Positions 1 to 4,795 of a stretch of DNA of 5,327 nt are shown here, piece by piece. Numbering within the stretch: the first letter of the stretch is position 1; every line of letters starts with the position of its first letter. A model generated the notes under the pieces. That model was not told the DNA's origin and did not search any database. It saw nothing but the letters and a program-made list of their open reading frames with translations. Source of the stretch: an uncultured Clostridia bacterium (GTDB lineage: Bacteria; Bacillota; Clostridia; Oscillospirales; Oscillospiraceae); the NCBI GenBank assembly GCA_945926565.1, contig CAMELY010000102.1, positions 1 through 5,327 of the forward strand. The letters run 5' to 3'. The position numbers and the translations under genes were made by a program.

Positions 1-1009
1 AGATGCGGATATTATAGGAGGTCACGCCCAGCAGACCCTGGCACAGGCAGAAGACCGCCGCCACGGGCAGGGGCAGATAGAGCACACTGCCCTCCAGCAG
101 GCAGATGGTGATGTAGACGAACATGGCGATGGCGAACTTTTTCTGCGGCGGATAATGGATCTTATATTGGATGCCGCCGCCGATCAGCCGCCCCACCACC
201 ATCCAGCCCATGACCAGAATATAGAGATATTCCCCGTTGGCGTAGCTGAGCTTGAAATAGGGCAGCGCCAAAACATTGAGGGCAGATCCGGAAAACAGGG
301 TAATGCTGAAATAGGCGGTAATCGCCAGCAGGCCCCGCTCCTGGCGGAGGTAGTCCACCCCCTCCAGGAAAGTCTTTTGATACTGCCGGAGGCCGAACCG
401 CTCCTCCTTCTCTTTGACGTACTGCTCCTGCTGACGGATCTGGGTCTCCAGCACCGCCGCCAGGAAAAAGCTGGCCATGTCCACCAGCAGCAGGGGCACC
501 ATGCCCACCAGATTGTAGAGCACGGCGGAGACCGGCACCATAAAGGCGGACAGGCTCTCCAGCACGCTGGAGATGGAGTAGGCCTTGGTGTAGTTCCCCT
601 CGGTGATCAGCAGGGGGTAAAAGCTGTCGTAGGCCACCTGATAGACGCTGTTGATCGCCCCCAGCAGAAAGCTGCCGCCCATGAGCAGGGGGTAATTCAG
701 CCGTCCCGCGGCAATCAGCCAGGCGAACAGCCCGTAGAGGGCGGCGCTGGTGAAGTCCAGGGTGTAGATGGTCTTGCGGCGGGAGAATTTGTCCAGAAAG
801 GGGCCCGCCAGAATGGGCGCGGCCACCTGAGGCGCGGTGTAGAGCACCATGTAGAGGGCATACAGAAAGGTGGAGCCGGTGTAATCCAGCACCATCAGGC
901 CCATGGCGAAGCCGGAGATGGCGCTGCCGAACATGGACACCACCGTGCCCACCGTGATAATGGTAAAGTCCCTCGTCCAGAGGGACGGGGTTGTTTTTTG
1001 TTTTGTCAT
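1..1009 (-). CDS. MFS transporter (3' end cut off by window edge)
   Basis: A membrane transporter of the major facilitator superfamily; 336 residues are visible before the frame runs off the left edge with no stop codon. A short polar N-terminus is followed by hydrophobic segments at about 16-40, 50-70, 81-102, 106-125, 150-168 and 170-188. A charged loop follows at about 189-225, then segments near 227-250, 261-280, 291-310 and 313-330. This is the 6 + loop + 6 MFS plan with about two helices missing. The family's motif A is seen in the loop after helix 2 as GPFLDKFSRRK (69-79). ATG at 1009-1007 is preceded at 7 nt by AAAGGA (1022-1017). It lies 81 nt after recO on the same strand and may be cotranscribed. 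The overall look is of an H+-driven drug or macrolide-type efflux protein, but no residue fixes the substrate; sugar or metabolite export is equally possible. Confidence 0.88.
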   Translation of the reverse strand, partial: MTKQKTTPSLWTRDFTIITVGTVVSMFGSAISGFAMGLMVLDYTGSTFLYALYMVLYTAPQVAAPILAGPFLDKFSRRKTIYTLDFTSAALYGLFAWLIAAGRLNYPLLMGGSFLLGAINSVYQVAYDSFYPLLITEGNYTKAYSISSVLESLSAFMVPVSAVLYNLVGMVPLLLVDMASFFLAAVLETQIRQQEQYVKEKEERFGLRQYQKTFLEGVDYLRQERGLLAITAYFSITLFSGSALNVLALPYFKLSYANGEYLYILVMGWMVVGRLIGGGIQYKIHYPPQKKFAIAMFVYITICLLEGSVLYLPLPVAAVFCLCQGLLGVTSYNIRI

Positions 1010-1016
1010 TGAATTG

Positions 1017-1022
1017 TCCTTT
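1017..1022 (-). promoter_or_regulatory. Shine-Dalgarno site of the MFS gene
   Basis: AAAGGA lies 7 nt upstream of the ATG at 1009-1007 and supports that start. The 81-nt gap after recO shows no clear promoter and no hairpin followed by a T-run. Confidence 0.6.
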
Positions 1023-1090
1023 CCGGCAAGCAGCTTCTTCTCTTCCCTCCCGTTCTCTGCTGTGCGGAAGACGTGTTTGCCGATGTCCGA

Positions 1091-1852
1091 TCAGGTTCCG
1101 GCGCGTGGAACCTGCAATTGCTTATAAAAATCCAAGGTGCGAAAGCCCCGCTCCAGTTGGGTGAGCAGGTAGGCCTCGCACACGTCCCCCAACTGCTCCA
1201 GGGCGGGGCCCTCCAGGCGGAAGGAGAGCAGTTTTTTCCCCGGGCAGGTGACAATATGCCGCATGGCGGCCAGCACCTGGGGGTTGAGGGGCATGGAGAT
1301 CCCCTCCCCCGCCTCCTCGCCGCAGTCGGCGCAGTGGAGGATGCCCTGGGTGAGATTGAGCCGGGGCTGGGCCGGTTCCCGTCCGCAGATGGCGCAGGCG
1401 TCCAGCAGCGGCTCAAAGCCCGCCAGGCTCACCGCCCGAAGCTCAAAGGCGGCCTTCACCTGGGCCAGAGGCTTGTCCAGCTGATCCAGGGCGTAGAGGC
1501 AGTTGAGCAGCAGGGGCAGCAGGTCGTCCGCCGGGCTCTCCTCCTGCACCACGCTCTCCAGCACCTCGGCGAAGTAGCTGCCCAGAGACAGCTTGTCCAG
1601 GTCGCTGCGGAGGCGGCGAAACTCCAGCTCTACGGCGGCCTCGGTCACCGACCAGCGGCCCCGGAACTCGGAGAGGGTCATCTCCGACCAGACCAGCAGC
1701 TGGCAGGCGGCGGAGAGGCCGTTGCCCTTTTTCCGGCAGCCCCGGGCCTGGACGGTGAGCTTGCCCTGGTCGGGGGTGAGGATGGTGAGAATTTTATCCG
1801 ATTCCTTGTAGGCCGCCTCCCGGAGGACGATGGCCTTGGTGGTGACGTGCAT
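1091..1852 (-). CDS. recO: DNA repair protein RecO
   Basis: RecO works with RecF and RecR to load RecA onto SSB-covered single-stranded DNA and to anneal complementary strands during recombinational repair. The 253-residue length is normal for the family. The N-terminus carries the typical RecO opening (TKAIVLREAAYKESDKILTI, residues 5-24) and the start of the OB-fold, with GKLTVQARGCRK at 30-41. A helical middle region follows. A four-cysteine zinc site is visible as C153-x2-C156 and C174-x2-C177, as in many Firmicutes RecO proteins. ATG at 1852-1850 is chosen because GGAGGAGG (1869-1862) stands 9 nt upstream. It follows yqzL after a 76-nt gap that holds a repeat hairpin, and precedes the MFS gene. 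The era-yqzL-recO order is conserved in Firmicutes and supports the call. Confidence 0.96.
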   Translation of the reverse strand: MHVTTKAIVLREAAYKESDKILTILTPDQGKLTVQARGCRKKGNGLSAACQLLVWSEMTLSEFRGRWSVTEAAVELEFRRLRSDLDKLSLGSYFAEVLESVVQEESPADDLLPLLLNCLYALDQLDKPLAQVKAAFELRAVSLAGFEPLLDACAICGREPAQPRLNLTQGILHCADCGEEAGEGISMPLNPQVLAAMRHIVTCPGKKLLSFRLEGPALEQLGDVCEAYLLTQLERGFRTLDFYKQLQVPRAGT

Positions 1853-1861
1853 ATGTAGGGG

Positions 1862-1869
1862 CCTCCTCC
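1862..1869 (-). promoter_or_regulatory. Shine-Dalgarno site of recO
   Basis: GGAGGAGG ends 9 nt before the recO ATG. The spacer is CCCCTACAT, whose CCCCTACA is also the end sequence of the repeat hairpins in this window, so the initiation region may sit inside a repeat element. Confidence 0.8.
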
Positions 1870-1887
1870 ATGAATGGGCATCCGGGC

Positions 1888-1913
1888 GGGCGGCCGCAAG
1901 GGCCGCCCCTACA
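1888..1913. repeat. Hairpin repeat with GCCCCTACA tail, copy 1
   Basis: A perfect 8-bp inverted repeat, GGGCGGCC (1888-1895) and GGCCGCCC (1901-1908), encloses the 5-nt loop GCAAG and runs into GCCCCTACA (1905-1913). An opposed TGTAGGGGC occurs at 1854-1862 next to the recO ATG, so a 60-bp unit with 9-bp terminal inverted repeats (1854-1913) is possible. Copy 2 at 3852-3875 has the same stem base and tail. On the minus strand no T-run follows the stem, so it does not look like an intrinsic terminator. Such elements resemble the small palindromic intergenic repeats of gut Clostridia; that link is from memory. Confidence 0.75.
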
Positions 1914-1928
1914 GGCAGATCCCGCAGA

Positions 1929-2066
1929 CTACCGGCCCTGTGACGCTTTCCGGGAACGGTTTTCCCCCGCCTCAGGCGCCCTTTTCCGCCCCTTCGCTTT
2001 CAGATAGGTATAGGCCTGGGGCAGGCCGGTCTCCAAAAACAGGCTCCAGTCGTCTTTTTCGCGCAT
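1929..2066 (-). CDS. yqzL: YqzL family small protein
   Basis: A 45-codon gene in the gap between the TraX-family gene and recO. The N-terminal half carries the pattern W7-S-L-F10-L-E-T13-G14 followed by Y19-x-Y21-L22, which matches the W..F..TG....YL signature I recall for the YqzL family. The family is short (under about 50 residues), of unknown function, and sits between era and recO in Bacillus and many Clostridia. The C-terminal half (23-45) is rich in Arg and Lys and looks disordered. ATG at 2066-2064 has GGAGG (2079-2075) 8 nt upstream; the stop is TAG at 1931-1929. Conserved position, a good ribosome binding site and the motif together make this a real gene. No membrane segment or cysteine is present. 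Confidence 0.82.
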   Translation of the reverse strand: MREKDDWSLFLETGLPQAYTYLKAKGRKRAPEAGENRSRKASQGR

Positions 2067-2074
2067 GTCGCTCC

Positions 2075-2079
2075 CCTCC
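2075..2079 (-). promoter_or_regulatory. Shine-Dalgarno site of yqzL
   Basis: GGAGG, within the purine-rich run AGGAGGGGAG, lies 8 nt before the ATG at 2066-2064. It is the main nucleotide evidence that this short frame is translated. Confidence 0.75.
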
Positions 2080-2123
2080 TGCCATTTAGGATGCACGAAG
2101 GGGGTCGGATTATGTCTGGAAAA

Positions 2124-2888
2124 TCAGAACAGCAGCCGGTTCAGCAGGCCCAGGATGAGCAAATGCGCGGGATAGAAGATGTAAAAGAACCATTTCAGGC
2201 CCCGGCCCCGTTGTCCGTCATAGAGCAGGGTGAGCAATAGGCCCAAAACCGCCCAAATTTCAATCCAATTGTCCTTCAAACAGCAGTAGCAGAGCACGGC
2301 GATACTGCCCAGCACCGCCTGCTGCCAAATCTCTCCCAGCCCCGGCCAGCGCTTGCCCCAATAGAGGGCGGCAATCAGGCAGACGCCGAAGAGGCCGTAG
2401 TCCGTCTCCAGCAGCTCCGCCCCAGCGCCCAGCAGCACAATCACGGCAATCTGGGCCGGTATTCTGACCCCGGCGGGCCAGCGCTCCGGCAGGGACTCGC
2501 AGGCCCACATGGCCAAAAAGCCCAGCAGCAGGGTGAAAAAGACATTCTGACTGCCCAGCTCCAGAAATCCGTTGGCGGGATCGTTGAAGGCGATGTCAAA
2601 GGGAATCTCTGAAATCAGGCAGAAAGCCCCCAGCCGCAGGGCGTATTTTCCCCGGCTCCGGGTGTGGAAAAAGCCTTCCGCCAGCAGAAAGCAGAAGATG
2701 GGGAAGGCGATCCGCCCCACCGTCCGTAGCCCGGTATACGCCTCCGCCAGCGTCTGAGTGGGATTTTGCAGGTAAGCGCTCCAAACCAATGTCGCCCCCA
2801 GGTGGTCAAGGAACATGGTGACGATGGCCGCCCATTTCAGGGCGCTGCCGGAGAGCCGCTGCCAGGGCCGGAGGGCAGTCTCTGTCAC
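2124..2888 (-). CDS. TraX family integral membrane protein
   Basis: A 254-residue polytopic membrane protein that I assign to the TraX family, whose founding member is the F-plasmid pilin N-acetylation protein; the role of chromosomal Firmicutes members is unknown. Recognisable family blocks are LKWAAIVTMFLDHLGA (17-32, with D28 and H29), the block from R59 to H75 (GRIAFPIFCFLLAEGFFHT, 58-76), LISEIPFD (91-98), NVFFTLLLGF (115-124), YGLFGVCLIA (164-173) and the C-terminal FYIFYPAHLLIL (235-246). About seven to eight hydrophobic segments are visible. The start is GTG at 2888-2886, 3 nt after the era stop, with GGAGG (2901-2897) 8 nt upstream. The tight spacing implies cotranscription and coupled translation with era. 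An acyltransferase activity on a surface polymer or lipid is conceivable from the family link but is not shown here. Confidence 0.88.
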   Translation of the reverse strand: MTETALRPWQRLSGSALKWAAIVTMFLDHLGATLVWSAYLQNPTQTLAEAYTGLRTVGRIAFPIFCFLLAEGFFHTRSRGKYALRLGAFCLISEIPFDIAFNDPANGFLELGSQNVFFTLLLGFLAMWACESLPERWPAGVRIPAQIAVIVLLGAGAELLETDYGLFGVCLIAALYWGKRWPGLGEIWQQAVLGSIAVLCYCCLKDNWIEIWAVLGLLLTLLYDGQRGRGLKWFFYIFYPAHLLILGLLNRLLF

Positions 2889-2891
2889 GGC

Positions 2892-3794
2892 TCAGTCCTC
2901 CGTAAACCCGAAGGAGCGGATGAGGCCGGGGTTGTCCCGCCAGTTCTCCTTCACCTTCACCCAGGTCTGGAGGTAGACCTTGGCGTCCAGGAACCGCTCC
3001 ATGTCCTCCCGGGCCTGGGAGGACACCTTTTTCAGCATGGCGCCCTTTTTGCCGATGATAATGCCCTTATGGCTGTCCTTCTCGCAGTAGATGACGGCGT
3101 CGATGTCGATGACCCCGTTCTCCCGCTCGTGAAACTTCTCAATGGAGACGGCGGTGCCGTGGGGAATCTCCTTGTCCAGGGAGCGCAGCAGCTTCTCCCG
3201 CAGAATCTCCCCCACAATCTGCCGTTCCGGCTGGTCGGTGAAGGCGTCCGCCGGGAAATACCAGGGGGACTCCGCCTGGTAGTCCCTGAGGATGTCAAAG
3301 AGCTCCTCCACCCCGTCCTTCTCCTTGGCGGAGACGGGGAGAATTGCATCAAAATGGTGGGCCTGCTGATAGGCGGCGATGACCTCCAGCAGCTTGTCCT
3401 TCTGCTCCACCTTGTCGATCTTGTTGATGACCAGGATGGAGGGGACGCCCAGCTGCTCCATTCGGGCCATCAGCTCCTCCTCCGCCTTGCCGGGGGCGGG
3501 GATGGGCTCCACCACCAGGATGGCGGCGTCCACATCCGCCACGCTGGAGCGGGAGACGTTGTCCATAAACTCCCCCAGCCGGTTCCGGGCCTTGTGGAGG
3601 CCGGGGGTGTCCAGAAAGATATATTGGGCCTTGCCCCGGGTCACTACGCCGGTGATCCGGTTGCGGGTGGTCTGGGGCTTGTCCGAGACAATGGCCACAT
3701 TCTCCCCCACCAGGGCGTTCAAAAGGGTGGACTTGCCCACGTTGGGCCGGCCCACAATGGCAATCATGCCGCAGGTAGTCTTCTGATCCATCAT
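2892..3794 (-). CDS. era: GTPase Era
   Basis: An essential GTPase that binds the 3' end of 16S rRNA and assists 30S subunit assembly. Its 300 residues are the usual length. GTPase motifs in order: G1 GRPNVGKS (15-22), a G2 region with T42-T43 and the following RNRITGV (44-50), G3 DTPG (62-65), G4 NKID (124-127) and G5 SAK (155-157). The C-terminal KH domain for RNA binding shows its GxxG-type loop in IIIGKKGAMLK (245-255), and the protein ends with the typical NWRDNPGLIRSFGF (284-297). The ATG at 3794-3792 is preferred over the adjoining ATG at 3791-3789 because GAGG (3805-3802) lies 7 nt before the first. All key residues are intact. It follows dgkA after 76 nt and is nearly contiguous with the TraX-family gene. 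Confidence 0.98.
   Translation of the reverse strand: MMDQKTTCGMIAIVGRPNVGKSTLLNALVGENVAIVSDKPQTTRNRITGVVTRGKAQYIFLDTPGLHKARNRLGEFMDNVSRSSVADVDAAILVVEPIPAPGKAEEELMARMEQLGVPSILVINKIDKVEQKDKLLEVIAAYQQAHHFDAILPVSAKEKDGVEELFDILRDYQAESPWYFPADAFTDQPERQIVGEILREKLLRSLDKEIPHGTAVSIEKFHERENGVIDIDAVIYCEKDSHKGIIIGKKGAMLKKVSSQAREDMERFLDAKVYLQTWVKVKENWRDNPGLIRSFGFTED
2897..2901 (-). promoter_or_regulatory. Shine-Dalgarno site setting the GTG start of the TraX-family gene
   Basis: GGAGG lies inside the last codons of era, 8 nt before GTG at 2888-2886. No in-frame ATG occurs before residue 25, which lies in the first hydrophobic block, so the GTG is the sensible start. Confidence 0.8.
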
Positions 3795-3851
3795 ATGGTT
3801 ACCTCAATTATCTGTTGTATTCATTTCAGTAGGGTGTCTGCTCCGGCCAGC

Positions 3852-3875
3852 GGGCGCACAATGTGCGCCCCTACA
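3852..3875. repeat. Hairpin repeat with GCCCCTACA tail, copy 2
   Basis: A perfect 9-bp inverted repeat, GGGCGCACA (3852-3860) and TGTGCGCCC (3862-3870) around a single A, runs into GCCCCTACA (3867-3875). It shares the stem base GGGCG/CGCCC and the tail with copy 1 (1888-1913), while the inner stem differs on both arms so that pairing is kept. A weaker opposed GTAGGG occurs at 3829-3834. On the minus strand the tail reads TGTAGGGG, and its TAG is the stop codon of dgkA. No T-run follows, so a terminator role is unlikely. Confidence 0.75.
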
Positions 3876-4305
3876 AGCTGTATCCTCGAAAGCTCCACCA
3901 CACCGCCGCCGGCAGGGTGAGCAGCATCAAGCCGCCCCGCCAGGAGAGCAGTGCCTGCCAATACCCCCCGCCGAGGGTGATCACCAGCCAGATGAGGGCG
4001 GCGCAGACGCTGGCCAGCAGCACCGCCCCGGCGGCGCAGTCCTTGGCCCTGCGGATGTAGTCGTCCTGCGCCCGGGTCACCCGGTCGCAGAGCTGCTCCA
4101 GGGCGGTGTTCATCCCCTCCAGAGCCAGCACCAGGCCGCAGCAGAGCAGCTCAATCCCCCACTCCCCAGCAGTGAGGCCGGACATCCACCCGAACCAGAC
4201 CACATAGCCGGCGGCGCAGGTCATAATCCGGAAGTTCCGGCCGTTCTTCAGGCAAAAGGCAATCCCCCGTGCTGCCCAGCGAAAGGAGGAGAGAAAGGCT
4301 TTCAT
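3871..4305 (-). CDS. dgkA: Diacylglycerol/undecaprenol kinase family protein (DgkA)
   Basis: A small integral membrane lipid kinase; Gram-positive members mainly phosphorylate undecaprenol for carrier-lipid recycling. The protein has 144 residues. It aligns without gaps, from memory, to the E. coli enzyme: E63, N66, E70 and D74 in LEGMNTALEQLCD match E69, N72, E76 and D80, and K88-D89 in RRAKDCAAGAV match K94-D95. Hydrophobic segments lie near 27-43, 48-64 and 91-111. Two oddities: the residue matching E. coli metal ligand E28 is Gly (G22, in NGRNFRI), and about 29 residues extend beyond the usual end, with a fourth hydrophobic stretch at 124-138. ATG at 4305-4303 is chosen over an in-frame ATG at 4392 because it opens the family domain, has GGAG (4316-4313) 7 nt upstream, and lies 1 nt after ybeY. 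The TAG stop lies in a repeat. Confidence 0.9.
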   Translation of the reverse strand: MKAFLSSFRWAARGIAFCLKNGRNFRIMTCAAGYVVWFGWMSGLTAGEWGIELLCCGLVLALEGMNTALEQLCDRVTRAQDDYIRRAKDCAAGAVLLASVCAALIWLVITLGGGYWQALLSWRGGLMLLTLPAAVWWSFRGYSL

Positions 4306-4306
4306 C

Positions 4307-4795
4307 TCACCGCTCCAGCTGGAGGACGGACATAATGGCCTCTTCCCGCTCCCGCATCTGACGCTTCTCCTCGCCCTCGTCCATGTGGTCATAGCCCAGC
4401 AGGTGGAGAACGGAGTGCACCGCCAGATAGCCCAGCTCCCGCTGGACGGAGTGGCCGTACTCCTCCGCCTGGGCCTGGGCCCGCTCGTAAGAGATGACCA
4501 TGTCCCCCAGGGGCAGCAGACCGGTCTCCGGGTCGATGTCCAGGGCGTCCCCCTTGGGGGGCTTGCCGGGGCGGAAGTAGAACATGGGGAAGGATAACAC
4601 GTCGGTGGGACGATCCACCTCGCGCTGCTCCAGGTTGATCTGATGGATGCCCTCGTCGTCGGTGATCAGCACGTCCACCTCGCAGGGGACGTCCACCCCC
4701 TCCTCGGTCAGGGCGGTCTCGATGCAGTTTTTCAGCAGCTCCTCATAGGGAAACGCCTGCTCCAGCTCGGACTCCAGAAGAATTTCATGTTTCAT
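4307..4795 (-). CDS. ybeY: Endoribonuclease/rRNA maturation factor YbeY
   Basis: A zinc metalloprotein needed for 16S rRNA 3'-end maturation and for ribosome quality control together with RNase R (known of the family). The 162 residues are full length. The zinc site is seen as [11 protein letters not shown] at 127-137, with H127, H131 and H137 as ligands; Ser replaces the Gly often found after the first His, a change I recall as usual in Firmicutes. The conserved RPTDVLSFP block is at 62-70 and LGDMVIS at 96-102. ATG at 4795-4793 overlaps the phoH stop as ATGA, and GGGAGGAG (4810-4803) lies 7 nt upstream inside the end of phoH, so translation is probably coupled. dgkA begins 1 nt after its TGA stop. 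Confidence 0.97.
   Translation of the reverse strand: MKHEILLESELEQAFPYEELLKNCIETALTEEGVDVPCEVDVLITDDEGIHQINLEQREVDRPTDVLSFPMFYFRPGKPPKGDALDIDPETGLLPLGDMVISYERAQAQAEEYGHSVQRELGYLAVHSVLHLLGYDHMDEGEEKRQMREREEAIMSVLQLER
4313..4316 (-). promoter_or_regulatory. Shine-Dalgarno site setting the dgkA start
   Basis: GGAG, inside the last codons of ybeY, stands 7 nt before the ATG at 4305-4303. It favours the 144-residue DgkA over a 173-residue reading from 4392, whose extra N-terminus would only be the ybeY 3' end read in another frame. Confidence 0.7.

Noticed and set aside
155..1012. Long plus-strand open frame of 285 codons
   Set aside because: It lies opposite the MFS gene and its product is a low-complexity His/Gln/Gly-rich sequence, typical of antisense frames of GC-rich genes. 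The minus-strand frame has clear MFS motifs.
1073..1858. Plus-strand open frame of 261 codons
   Set aside because: It is the antisense shadow of recO; its product is compositionally biased and matches no family I recognise.
1888..1908. Copy 1 hairpin as a rho-independent terminator
   Set aside because: No T-run follows the stem on the minus strand, and recO, which continues the conserved gene order, starts just downstream.
3795..3835. Possible promoter upstream of era (GATAAT in an AT-richer stretch)
   Set aside because: No -35 hexamer lies at 16-18 nt from GATAAT, and a start from it would leave almost no leader before the ribosome binding site.
3852..3870. Copy 2 hairpin as a terminator after dgkA
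   Set aside because: The stem is followed by GC-rich sequence on the minus strand, not a T-run. Attenuation by the hairpin cannot be excluded but is not shown.
2766..3920. Plus-strand open frame of 384 codons
   Set aside because: It covers era on the opposite strand and contains only Gly/Leu/Val/His-rich low-complexity sequence; Era has all its motifs intact.
4306..4392. Upstream in-frame ATG at 4392 as the dgkA start
   Set aside because: The additional 29 residues are Arg/Ser/Pro-rich, overlap ybeY in another frame, and lie outside the DgkA domain. The ATG at 4305 has a proper ribosome binding site.
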